This document shows positions 15,765 to 24,147 of a DNA stretch of 64,000 nt, one piece after another. The DNA lies in the NCBI GenBank assembly GCA_945898725.1, contig CAMDIK010000001.1, positions 1-64,000 of the forward strand, in the 5' to 3' direction. The position numbers and the translations under genes are program-made. Position 1 is the stretch's first letter. Each line of letters starts with the position of its first letter. The notes below the pieces were generated by a model that did no database searches, was not told the DNA's origin, and saw only the letters and a list, made by a program, of their open reading frames with translations. The DNA comes from Rickettsia typhi (GTDB taxonomy: Bacteria; Pseudomonadota; Alphaproteobacteria; Rickettsiales; Deianiraeaceae).

Positions 15765-17213
15765 TTAATATAAAATATCACATAATAAATAGGCGTATTT
15801 TGAAATATTTCCAGCCCCCATAAAAATAATCACATCCTCGGACTGCAGGGCGAATAATTTTAAATTTCGCGCTATATCTTCCAGTTCAAATATTGAAATT
15901 TCAAGTGCACAATCTCGCAAATTTTGTTCATATTTTTGCACGCCAAGCGCCAAATCTTCTATTAGCACATTATTGGAATTTACCTCGCCGGCGGCGTAAA
16001 TATGCGTTAAAATCAACCTATCGGCAAACGAAAAAGCCTTTGTAAAATCGGTAAATAAGTCTAAAACCCTGGAATATCTATGGGGTTGAAATATGCATAT
16101 AACTTTACCGTTTTTTCTACCGGAAACCTCCATAAATTCCCGCAAAGACTGCAAAGTTGCGATAATTTCCGTTGGATGATGGGCGTAATCGTCAATCACC
16201 AGGTTGTTTTTAAACTTTCCAACGTGGGTAAATCTTCTTTTCACCCCCGTAAAATGCCTTATTCCATTGGCAATTTGCTCTCCGTTTGCTTGAATATCAA
16301 AACACACGGCAAACCCGCCTGCGATATTCGTAAAATTATGCAAACCCGAAAGTTTTGTAGAAATTTTATATCGCTCACCCGCATGAATTATGTCAAAATT
16401 CCAGTAATCATTGGTGAAATTTATGCTTTCCTTGTCCAAAATAAAATCAGAATCCGGGCTTGCGCCGTAGGTAATACATTTTTGCCGCGGGCGGTGCTTT
16501 TCCAGCATTTTTCGCAGGCGCAAATCGTCATTACAGGCAATCAAAACTTCAGATTTCTCAATCAAACTCGCAAAAACCTCCTCAATCTCCTCAATTGAAT
16601 CATAGTGATCTGCGTGGTCTTTTTCAACATTTGTTATAACCGAATAATAGGGGGATAAATTTAAGCAAGATTTGTCAGATTCGTCACCCTCTACAACTAT
16701 ATATTCGCCCGATCCCATTCTGGAATTTGCGTCATATTGATTCATAATGCCCCCGCTTACAATAACCGGATCAAGCCCAATTTTGTCCAAAACAACGCCA
16801 ATTAGCGAAGTTGTTGTGGTTTTTCCGTGTGTTCCGGAAATCACAATTCCGCGATATTTTTTCATAACGTAGCCAAGGGCAACTGACCTGTGAATTACCG
16901 GAATATTTCTGCGCCGCGCCTCAACAATTTCTTCATTTGTCTCGCAATTTACAGCCGTACTGTACACAATGCAGGAAATTTCCTCTGAAATATTGGTTTT
17001 TTTGTGTTCTGAAAAAACTCTTACGCCCATTTTTAGCAAATTTTGCACGGTATAAGACTTGCGATCTCCGGTGTCGGTTCCCTGAACTTTTATGCCATTT
17101 CTCATCATAACATCGGCAATTGCGCTCATTCCAATTCCGCCAATTCCGCAGAAATGCACCACCCCCGCAGAGAATATTTTTTCATTAATTGTATTGAAAT
17201 TAATATTTTTCAT
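15765..17213 (-). CDS. murC: UDP-N-acetylmuramate--L-alanine ligase
   Basis: MurC adds L-Ala to UDP-MurNAc. The 482-residue product has the Rossmann start VHFCGIGGIGMSAIADVM, the ATP loop SGTHGKTTTTSLIG, EGDESDKS, NVEKDHADHYDS, DDYAHHPTEI and FQPHRYSRV, all characteristic. The length is normal. murC and tolB are packed head to tail. lspA diverges from it 43 nt away. Confidence 0.95.
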   Translation of the reverse strand: MKNINFNTINEKIFSAGVVHFCGIGGIGMSAIADVMMRNGIKVQGTDTGDRKSYTVQNLLKMGVRVFSEHKKTNISEEISCIVYSTAVNCETNEEIVEARRRNIPVIHRSVALGYVMKKYRGIVISGTHGKTTTTSLIGVVLDKIGLDPVIVSGGIMNQYDANSRMGSGEYIVVEGDESDKSCLNLSPYYSVITNVEKDHADHYDSIEEIEEVFASLIEKSEVLIACNDDLRLRKMLEKHRPRQKCITYGASPDSDFILDKESINFTNDYWNFDIIHAGERYKISTKLSGLHNFTNIAGGFAVCFDIQANGEQIANGIRHFTGVKRRFTHVGKFKNNLVIDDYAHHPTEIIATLQSLREFMEVSGRKNGKVICIFQPHRYSRVLDLFTDFTKAFSFADRLILTHIYAAGEVNSNNVLIEDLALGVQKYEQNLRDCALEISIFELEDIARNLKLFALQSEDVIIFMGAGNISKYAYLLCDILY

Positions 17214-17255
17214 TTATATAAAGTTATAACTAATGTGTAATTACGGCAAAAAAAT

Positions 17256-17801
17256 ATGGCATTATTTATTAAATACAAGCATTTTTTTTCCTGGGTTGCG
17301 CGCGCAATTCTTGTTGGAATTCTAATATCAGTTGATCAATTAAGCAAGGTTTGGTCTGTAAAATTTATAGGTAAAGTGTGCGAAAATGCCATTGGTTATT
17401 GCGTTTATGAAGTTCTTCCGGTTTTAGACGTGGCAAATATTTGCAATAGCGGAATTAGTTTTGGAATGCTAAATTCAATTCCCATGGGAAGTTTTTTTCT
17501 GTCGCTAATTGGCGTAATTGCAACCGGAATATTCATATATTTACTGCAAAAATCTAATAATTTACTTGAAAAAATAGCATTTACTCTAATAATTGCAGGG
17601 GCAATTGGAAATTTAATAGACAGAATAAGACATTCTTGCGTTATAGATTTTATACAAATTCACTACCTGGAGCACTATTTTCCCGTTTTTAACATCGCAG
17701 ATTGCTTCGTTAGCATTGGCGGATTTCTGCTTATATTATACGAAATATTGAAATATTTAAAGCAAAAAAATGAGCCAAAAAACAGTGGAAATTCTATATA
17801 A
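17256..17801 (+). CDS. lspA: Lipoprotein signal peptidase (signal peptidase II)
   Basis: LspA cleaves the signal peptide of prolipoproteins in the inner membrane. The 181-residue product has four hydrophobic segments, SVDQLSKVW at the first, and the two catalytic aspartate motifs [16 protein letters not shown] and [14 protein letters not shown]. It overlaps the start of the following murB-derived frame by 32 nt, so the genes lspA, murB remnant and trpS are one transcription unit. Confidence 0.94.
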   Translation: MALFIKYKHFFSWVARAILVGILISVDQLSKVWSVKFIGKVCENAIGYCVYEVLPVLDVANICNSGISFGMLNSIPMGSFFLSLIGVIATGIFIYLLQKSNNLLEKIAFTLIIAGAIGNLIDRIRHSCVIDFIQIHYLEHYFPVFNIADCFVSIGGFLLILYEILKYLKQKNEPKNSGNSI

Positions 17802-18240
17802 TTCTATTAAAAATTTCACCAAATGCAGACTGAATGCGGATATTGGGAAAACTAGCTGGATTGGCGCAGGCGGGGTGGCAGATTTGCTAATTTTACCCGA
17901 AAATATCGAGGAATTGTCGCAAGTTTTGAAAATTTACTCTACAATTCAAACAGGGCACAAAATGCTAAAAATGCCCAAAGAAATCAATAAAAATGCCAAT
18001 ATCGCATGCGGCGAAATTCATTCCTGGATGTTGATTGAAGGTGCGGGGCTTCGCGGATTTTCCATTGGTGGCGCGCAGGTTTCAACTATTCATTGTAATT
18101 TTTTGGTGAATAAAGGCGGGGCAACGGCGGCGGATTTTGAAAATCTTGGGGAGCATGTAATACAAAAAGTTTACGAAAAATTTAAGGTGAAACTTGAATG
18201 GGAAGTTGAAAGAATTGGTGATTTTGGCAACGAGTTATGA
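17770..18240 (+). CDS. murB: MurB-derived protein with a large in-frame internal deletion
   Basis: Normal MurB (about 300 residues) reduces UDP-GlcNAc-enolpyruvate with FAD and NADPH. This frame has only 156 codons. Residues 17-57 match the MurB N-terminus ([22 protein letters not shown]), and residues about 75-153 match the C-terminal domain ([54 protein letters not shown]). Most of the FAD-binding middle, with the GGGSN and GIPGTVGG motifs, is gone, and the segment joining the two ends is unlike MurB. The frame is preserved and its TGA overlaps the trpS ATG, so translation coupling is kept. It cannot be a normal MurB enzyme; a pseudogene under selection for coupling, or a repurposed domain, are the alternatives. 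Confidence 0.85.
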   Translation: MSQKTVEILYNSIKNFTKCRLNADIGKTSWIGAGGVADLLILPENIEELSQVLKIYSTIQTGHKMLKMPKEINKNANIACGEIHSWMLIEGAGLRGFSIGGAQVSTIHCNFLVNKGGATAADFENLGEHVIQKVYEKFKVKLEWEVERIGDFGNEL

Positions 18241-19235
18241 AAAAAATTGTTCTATCCGGCATGCAATCTAGCGGAATTTTGCACCTTGGAAACTATATAG
18301 GCGCAATTCTAAATTGGAAAAATATGATCCAATCCAACCCGGAATATCAATTTAATTTCATGATTGCCGACCTGCACAGCCTAACTTCGCTGAAAAATGG
18401 GGAAATTTTGCGAAAAAACATCACAGATGCCGCAAAATGCTATATCGCATGCGGAATTTTACCAGGGGGAAATCTTAACATTTTCCAGCAATCTCAGGTG
18501 AAGGAACATGCCGAACTTTCCTGGATTTTTCAAACAATTACCCCCCTTGGCTGGATGGAAAGAATGACGCAATTTAAAGACAAATCGCAGAACAAGAATG
18601 AAGAGCGAATTAATCTTGGACTGCTTAGTTATCCGGCGCTTATGGCTGCGGATATTCTGCTTTATCAGGCGGATTTTGTGCCGGTTGGGGAAGATCAAAA
18701 ACAGCATATTGAACTCACGCGGGAGATTGCAATGCGCTTTAATCGCGAGTATAATTGCGATATTTTTCACCTGCCCCAGCCCGTAATTTTGGAAGGAAAG
18801 CGCATAATGTCCCTTGTTGACGGCACGCGAAAAATGAGCAAATCAGACGAAAATGAGGCTTCAAGAATACTTTTAACAGATACGAATGACGAAATTTCGC
18901 GCAAAATTTCCAAGGCAAAAACCGATGCAATAAGAGAAATTTATTACGACCCGGAAAGCCGCCCGGAAATCTCAAATTTACTGCAAATAATTGCTTGTTT
19001 AACGCATAAAAGCATAAAAGAAATTGAGGAAAATTGCAAGAATATCGCAGGCACAAAGCAGTTTAAAGATATGCTAATCGAGGTTATCACAAGTAAAATC
19101 ACCCCAATTCGCGAAAATATTCAACAAATTCAAGATGGCGACGTGGCAAAAACTCTGCAACACGGCAGCAATCTTGCAAGGAATTTCGCAGAAAAAACAA
19201 TGCAAAATGTTAAAAAAATTACCGGTTTAATTTAG
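18237..19235 (+). CDS. trpS: Tryptophanyl-tRNA synthetase
   Basis: A class I synthetase charging tRNA-Trp. The 332-residue product has the HIGH-like motif [13 protein letters not shown], the bacterial TrpRS segments [12 protein letters not shown] and [17 protein letters not shown], and [15 protein letters not shown]. Length and ends are normal. The ATG overlaps the stop of the upstream murB remnant (ATGA), so translation is probably coupled. Confidence 0.96.
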   Translation: MKKIVLSGMQSSGILHLGNYIGAILNWKNMIQSNPEYQFNFMIADLHSLTSLKNGEILRKNITDAAKCYIACGILPGGNLNIFQQSQVKEHAELSWIFQTITPLGWMERMTQFKDKSQNKNEERINLGLLSYPALMAADILLYQADFVPVGEDQKQHIELTREIAMRFNREYNCDIFHLPQPVILEGKRIMSLVDGTRKMSKSDENEASRILLTDTNDEISRKISKAKTDAIREIYYDPESRPEISNLLQIIACLTHKSIKEIEENCKNIAGTKQFKDMLIEVITSKITPIRENIQQIQDGDVAKTLQHGSNLARNFAEKTMQNVKKITGLI

Positions 19236-19239
19236 CTCT

Positions 19240-20148
19240 ATGAAAAAAATCCTACCACTATTTACAGCAGTATTCGCCATGCTTTCAGCGCCTTCTAACG
19301 CGGAGCAAGTGCAAGATTGCATGCAGCATTTATCCACTAGAAATCGTGATAAATCTATCAGCTGCGTGACAAATTTGATAAACCAATCGCCGAAAAATAC
19401 ATATAATTACATACTTCGCGCAACAATATATTCATCTTTTAACGAGGCATCAAAAGCAATTGAAGACCTAACTTACGTTATCGGAATTGACGGTAAAAAC
19501 TGCCAGGCATTTTCATTGCGCGGCATAATTTACTCACATCAAAATAGATACAATGAAGCAATAGCGGATATTTCCAACGGAATTCGGGTTTGCAGCGCGG
19601 CGGGGTCAAAAACTTTAATGGGATCTCTATATTCACAAAGGGCAAACCTGCACTCCCAGGTTAGGGCATTTCAAAAATCAACCAACGACTATGAACAAGC
19701 TGCGAAAATTATGGACAGCATATCCCAGGCGCAATGGGCAATAATTCATGGAAAAAACTCAATAGCCACCAGGGGAAACTTGTTTAGCGAAATCTACCAA
19801 GGAATATGTTCAAACTATATCAAAGTGCAAAATTTTACAGAAAGTCTTCAGGCTTGCAAAAAATCCCTGGAATATCAACCGAACAACACAATGGCGCAAA
19901 TCAATCTTGCCAGTAGCTATATTGAACTAAACAGGCATTCCGATGCCATCAATTTACTGGAATCTATAACCGATAAATCGCAACTATTCCTCGTAAATTA
20001 CAACCTTTCCATGGCGAACCTAAAGCTTTACAAACAATCCAAGGATGATATGTATAAAACACAATTTGAATTATACAAGCAAAAAGCAAGCGCTGTTGCA
20101 AAATCCCCTGAAAACATTGCAATAATTGAGAAAAACCTGCGCACCTAG
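19240..20148 (+). CDS. Exported TPR-repeat protein
   Basis: A 302-residue protein with an N-terminal signal peptide (MKKILPLFTAVFAMLSAPSNA) and several TPR helical pairs: ASKAIEDLTYVIGIDGKN, CQAFSLRGIIYSHQNRYNEA, QSLEYQPNN-type and AQINLASSYIELNRHSDA. TPRs are scaffolds for protein contacts; the signal peptide places this one in the periplasm. It begins 4 nt after trpS and its stop overlaps the stop of the convergent symporter gene. Partner and exact role are unknown. Confidence 0.8.
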   Translation: MKKILPLFTAVFAMLSAPSNAEQVQDCMQHLSTRNRDKSISCVTNLINQSPKNTYNYILRATIYSSFNEASKAIEDLTYVIGIDGKNCQAFSLRGIIYSHQNRYNEAIADISNGIRVCSAAGSKTLMGSLYSQRANLHSQVRAFQKSTNDYEQAAKIMDSISQAQWAIIHGKNSIATRGNLFSEIYQGICSNYIKVQNFTESLQACKKSLEYQPNNTMAQINLASSYIELNRHSDAINLLESITDKSQLFLVNYNLSMANLKLYKQSKDDMYKTQFELYKQKASAVAKSPENIAIIEKNLRT

Positions 20149-21566
20149 CGCGCCGCTTCACTGGCAAGAAATTTTCTATATCTCTTATACACAAACCGTG
20201 AACCTATAAGAACGGCGATCATATTTGGAAGTGCTATTGAAAGATTAAAAATGTCCGCAACGTCCAATATAACCCGAAAATCCTGCGTTACCCCGCACAT
20301 TATATAGGCGCAAAAAAGCAAAACAAAATACACATTTGCATACTTTTTTCCAAATAAACTAATGAATGCTTTTTGCCCGAAATAGCCCCAGGAAACCGCG
20401 GTTGTGATTGCAAACATCGGCACAATCACGAATAAGCTATACTTTAAATATTGATTTACGCTATTAAATGCGCCAATTACGGCAAACATGGCATTTTTTT
20501 CAGTCAAATAAACGTCCGTTACAACAACTATCATGCCAGAGCAAAAAGTTGCAATCAAGGTGATTATCAAGATACCAGACATTGAAATAATTCCCTCTTG
20601 AATTGAATTTTTATTCGCGCTATTCACATGCCCTATCGAAGAAACCCCCTGCCCCACGTCACATGAAAAAAAAGTTCGCTTACATCCCAAAATTGCAATA
20701 AAAAATAAACTTCCTTCAACCGCGCGGAAGCTGAAAGCATCGTGAAAAATTAGCTGCATGGCGCCGGGAATTTTACCCGCATTTTGAAAAATAATAACTC
20801 CACAAACTAACACATACAGCACGGACATAATTTTCACCATTTTACTAACAATAATGGTGATTGAACGAAATCCGCTAAGTACAATCATAATAACCAAAAT
20901 TGCTATAAGCGTTGAAGAAAGCAAGATATATTCCTGAAAACTTGGAACGATATATCGCGCGATATTCATGGTTTGGTTAATCTGTGGTGAGAAAAATGTA
21001 GACATTATAACGCAAATTGAGAATAAAATTGAGGCAAATCTACCAAGTCCCGGAAGTTTTATTGCCCGAAAAATCACGGAAATATAGCGCTGGGGTCCGC
21101 CATGCGTTTGCCCGGTTTTTGCGTCATAAACCCTGGTCATGTGCCCCAGTGAAACCTCAACAAACCTAATTGGCATGCTAACAAAACCTGCAATTAACAT
21201 CCAAAAAAGCACGCCTGGCCCGCCAATCATAACGGCTGTCACAACCCCAAAAATCGCTGAAACATCAATTGCCTCACCAATGCCTGTAAGAACTATTTTT
21301 TTCGAAGTTGAGATATCCTTACCCTTTAAAGAGGCAATTTGAGATTTTTCAAGTTTTGAAGAAAATGCCAGGCGAAGTGAGTAAAATAGTCTAGAAATGC
21401 TTATAAATCTGAACTTATATGTGAAATATAACCCGCCAATTGCAATCCAGGCAACTAAAAACGGAATTTTAAAAGCCGGCAACCCGGTTATGTTACAAAA
21501 CATCACAGAATCTGCAACGCTTGAAATTTTTACAACAAAATTTTCCAAATTTTTTGCAATATCCAC
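20145..21566 (-). CDS. AGCS-family sodium:amino acid symporter, divergent paralogue
   Basis: A 473-residue membrane protein with about eleven hydrophobic segments. It matches the AGCS (AlsT/DagA) family in order: GIGEAIDVSAIFGVVTAVMIGGPGVLFW, MPIRFVEVSLGH, TGQTHGGPQRYIS. The family signature that contributes to substrate and sodium binding (NEAGxGSAP type) is changed to CDVGQGVSSIGH, unlike the more canonical paralogue 1 kb away. Transport in this family is normally Na+-driven uptake of alanine or glycine; substrate here may differ. It is the last gene of a three-gene operon and ends tail to tail with the TPR gene. Confidence 0.85.
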   Translation of the reverse strand: MDIAKNLENFVVKISSVADSVMFCNITGLPAFKIPFLVAWIAIGGLYFTYKFRFISISRLFYSLRLAFSSKLEKSQIASLKGKDISTSKKIVLTGIGEAIDVSAIFGVVTAVMIGGPGVLFWMLIAGFVSMPIRFVEVSLGHMTRVYDAKTGQTHGGPQRYISVIFRAIKLPGLGRFASILFSICVIMSTFFSPQINQTMNIARYIVPSFQEYILLSSTLIAILVIMIVLSGFRSITIIVSKMVKIMSVLYVLVCGVIIFQNAGKIPGAMQLIFHDAFSFRAVEGSLFFIAILGCKRTFFSCDVGQGVSSIGHVNSANKNSIQEGIISMSGILIITLIATFCSGMIVVVTDVYLTEKNAMFAVIGAFNSVNQYLKYSLFVIVPMFAITTAVSWGYFGQKAFISLFGKKYANVYFVLLFCAYIMCGVTQDFRVILDVADIFNLSIALPNMIAVLIGSRFVYKRYRKFLASEAAR

Positions 21567-21568
21567 CG

Positions 21569-22612
21569 CTAATTATAATAATGACTTAATTTATACCTAC
21601 TTATGCAAAATTTTATCAAAATTGCAGAGCTGGTGGTGATGGGAAGTGCCAAAACTGCACCCCAGACGCCAAATAATTTTGCAGAAACAAACAACCCAAG
21701 AACAATAAATACCGGGTGAATTCCAACTTTATCACCCACAAATTTAGGCGTTGTGTAATTCGCGTCAATCAACTGCCCAAGAATAAAAATTCCACAAACT
21801 GCGCCAAAAATTCCGCTAAATCCAAACTGAATAAAGGTAACTATTAAGGATATAACCATGCCTATGAAAAACCCTACATAAGGGATAAAAATCATGCCAC
21901 CTACCATAATACCGAGTAAAAATCCCATTCCAACCCCAATTAAATAGAGTAAAAATGAATAATATATCATGAAAAATACGCAAACGCTGATCTGCCCACG
22001 GATATAAAAAGCTATTGAATCGTCGACTTGACCCAACATTGTTTTGAGAATATTTCTGCCGCCGCTTGGCACGAGTGAATAAAAAATTCCGCCCATTTTT
22101 TTCCAATCTTTCAACATATAAAAAGTTATAATCGGCATTACAAAGATAGTCGCAAAGATATTAACCACTGTATTTAAAGCAGACCTTGGGGAGGTGACAG
22201 ACAAATTCTGAATAGCATTATTAATATAACTAATGACGTAATCATGAGCCTTGACCACCATATTATAATCTATATGCAAAAGAGTGGAAAGTTTGTGAAT
22301 TTTCCCCGGCGTCATAGCGTCTTTTTGAACCACAAATTCCTGAATAAAGAACATTAGCTTGTCATATAAAAATGGTGCCAATGCCGCAATTGTTAAAATT
22401 ACAATTGAAAAACCGATCAAAACCACAGCTCCGCTTGCCATTCCGCGCGCCATTCCCATTGATTCCAGGCGATTTGCAACAGGTAGGAATAAATATGAAA
22501 TAACGAATCCCGCAACAAAAGGGTAAATTGCTGATCCGGCAAAACCGCAGAATAGCAGAATAAATAATGTAAATAACACCCAAAATAGGTATTTTTTATT
22601 AATTTTGCTCAT
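21569..22612 (-). CDS. AI-2E/PerM-family transporter
   Basis: A 347-residue membrane protein of the PerM/AI-2E exporter family. It has an N-terminal pair of helices (FWVLFTLFILLFCGFAGSAIYPFVAGFVISYLF split by a loop), a central soluble region, and the family's C-terminal segment with FIPYVGFFIGM, GQLIDANYTTPKFVGDKVGIHP and ALPITTSSA. Members export varied substrates and the substrate cannot be assigned from sequence. It overlaps the upstream symporter gene by 14 nt. Confidence 0.88.
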   Translation of the reverse strand: MSKINKKYLFWVLFTLFILLFCGFAGSAIYPFVAGFVISYLFLPVANRLESMGMARGMASGAVVLIGFSIVILTIAALAPFLYDKLMFFIQEFVVQKDAMTPGKIHKLSTLLHIDYNMVVKAHDYVISYINNAIQNLSVTSPRSALNTVVNIFATIFVMPIITFYMLKDWKKMGGIFYSLVPSGGRNILKTMLGQVDDSIAFYIRGQISVCVFFMIYYSFLLYLIGVGMGFLLGIMVGGMIFIPYVGFFIGMVISLIVTFIQFGFSGIFGAVCGIFILGQLIDANYTTPKFVGDKVGIHPVFIVLGLFVSAKLFGVWGAVLALPITTSSAILIKFCISRYKLSHYYN

Positions 22613-24029
22613 TTTTACCGTATTTTAAATTCAATAAAAAACTCTCCAAACCCTTTGCAACTTCTTTTCTCATGCAGAAAACCGCAATTAAATTAGGTAT
22701 AACAATGGAAAGGCAAACGATATTTGAAAAATCAACTATTAGTTGAAAACTGTCAATCACACCCCCAATAAACCCAACCAGGCAAAAGGAAACGATGTAA
22801 ATCTTCGAAAATTTTGTAGTTTTGAACAAAAATTCAACATTTCGCGTTCCGTAATACGCCCAGGCAATCATAACATTTAAGGCAACAAAAGGCGTTGCAA
22901 TTGCCAAAAACTTACCAAGCCACGGCGAAACACCGGAAAGCGCATCCGCCACCATCGTCACGCCATCAAGCCCAGGTTTCATAAATGAACCCGATAAACA
23001 GACCATAAACCCGGTTACAAAACAAACGAAAACCACGTCGATAATAGGGCAAATCATTGCGATAAATGCCTCTTTTACAGAACTTTCCTGAGTGGAGCTA
23101 GAGTGGATACTCGGCGCCGTTCCCATGCCCGTCTCATTTGCAAAAAGTATTCTAGTTGCGGCAGCTATAAACACAGAAACTGCCCCGCCGTACATAGCAT
23201 ATTTATCAAAAGCCATAGAAAAAATCATACCAATGGTGTCAAAAAATCTATCATGATAATATATTACAACAATAAAAGTTATAATCACATAGCAAGACAT
23301 AAAAACCATAACCGCGGAAGAGCAATAGTCCGCGACTCTTTTTACCCCGCCAAGCACAACAAAACCCACAACGGCGCAAATAAGCCCGGATATTATATAT
23401 TTATACTCATTTGCAAGATTAAAACTGGAAAGCACAACCTTAGTTGCTTGATTTACCTGAAAAGAACAAGCGCCTCCATAGGTTGAAATTACAAGCAAAA
23501 ATCCGTAAATTAGTGCTAAAATTCCACCAAATTTCGCAAAACCGAGCTTTGCAAATCCATTTTTGATATACCAATACGGCCCGCCAACATAAACTCCATT
23601 TTCATCTTTAAATCTATATTTATGACCTAAATAAACTTCAGCGAAGCGAAGTGGCATGCACAAAATTGCCACAACTAATATCCAAAAAACCACGCCCGGC
23701 CCGCCAATTAATATTCCAACGGGAATTCCGGCCAAATGTCCAAGCCCTGCCGCGCCTGCAATTGAAGTAAAAAGCGCCCTATGAGACGAAACCCCCTGTT
23801 TTTCATTGCCATGCGCACCTCCACTTTGTAATAACAGCTTAAATGCGTATTTTACCTTTGTAATTGCTGCAAATCTTAAGGAAAATAGGAAGTAAAAACA
23901 GCCAAAAAGCAAAAGTCCAATCACCAGTGGAATTTTAACTTTTTCACTAAATATATTGATATTTGCAAATAAAATTGCATTGCCAAATTGATTAAAAACC
24001 CCAAGCGCGGCTTCAATTTTTTCTATCAT
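22599..24029 (-). CDS. AGCS-family sodium:alanine symporter
   Basis: A 476-residue membrane protein of the AGCS family, expected to import alanine or glycine with Na+. Family motifs are well kept: GLGHLAGIPVGILIGGPGVVFW, MPLRFAEVYLGHKYR, GVYVGGPYWYIKNG and ANETGMGTAPSIHSSS, close to the NEAGxGSAP signature. It is the first gene of the operon and paralogous to the last one. Peptidoglycan precursor demand for alanine or host-derived amino acid uptake are plausible roles. Confidence 0.9.
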   Translation of the reverse strand: MIEKIEAALGVFNQFGNAILFANINIFSEKVKIPLVIGLLLFGCFYFLFSLRFAAITKVKYAFKLLLQSGGAHGNEKQGVSSHRALFTSIAGAAGLGHLAGIPVGILIGGPGVVFWILVVAILCMPLRFAEVYLGHKYRFKDENGVYVGGPYWYIKNGFAKLGFAKFGGILALIYGFLLVISTYGGACSFQVNQATKVVLSSFNLANEYKYIISGLICAVVGFVVLGGVKRVADYCSSAVMVFMSCYVIITFIVVIYYHDRFFDTIGMIFSMAFDKYAMYGGAVSVFIAAATRILFANETGMGTAPSIHSSSTQESSVKEAFIAMICPIIDVVFVCFVTGFMVCLSGSFMKPGLDGVTMVADALSGVSPWLGKFLAIATPFVALNVMIAWAYYGTRNVEFLFKTTKFSKIYIVSFCLVGFIGGVIDSFQLIVDFSNIVCLSIVIPNLIAVFCMRKEVAKGLESFLLNLKYGKNEQN

Positions 24030-24097
24030 TTTTTTAGCAAAAACCCTCCGAGCTTTACAAGCTATATATTATATGCAAGAATTTTTTTATTTTTTTC

Positions 24098-24123
24098 TTG
24101 ACAATTTTAATATAAGGTATAGT
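24098..24123 (+). promoter_or_regulatory. Promoter-like boxes with short spacing before the coiled-coil orphan
   Basis: A perfect TTGACA (24098-24103) and TATAGT (24118-24123) separated by 14 bp instead of 17. The spacing is atypical, so either the true -35 is different or the promoter is weak. It lies 24 nt before the preferred ATG at 24148. Confidence 0.45.
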
Positions 24124-24147
24124 GTTTGGGTGTTTAATTTTAATTGT

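Noticed and set aside
17770..18240. murB broken by a frameshift
   Set aside because: Both remaining MurB parts are in the same frame and no missing part is found in other frames nearby, so it is an in-frame deletion and not a frameshift.
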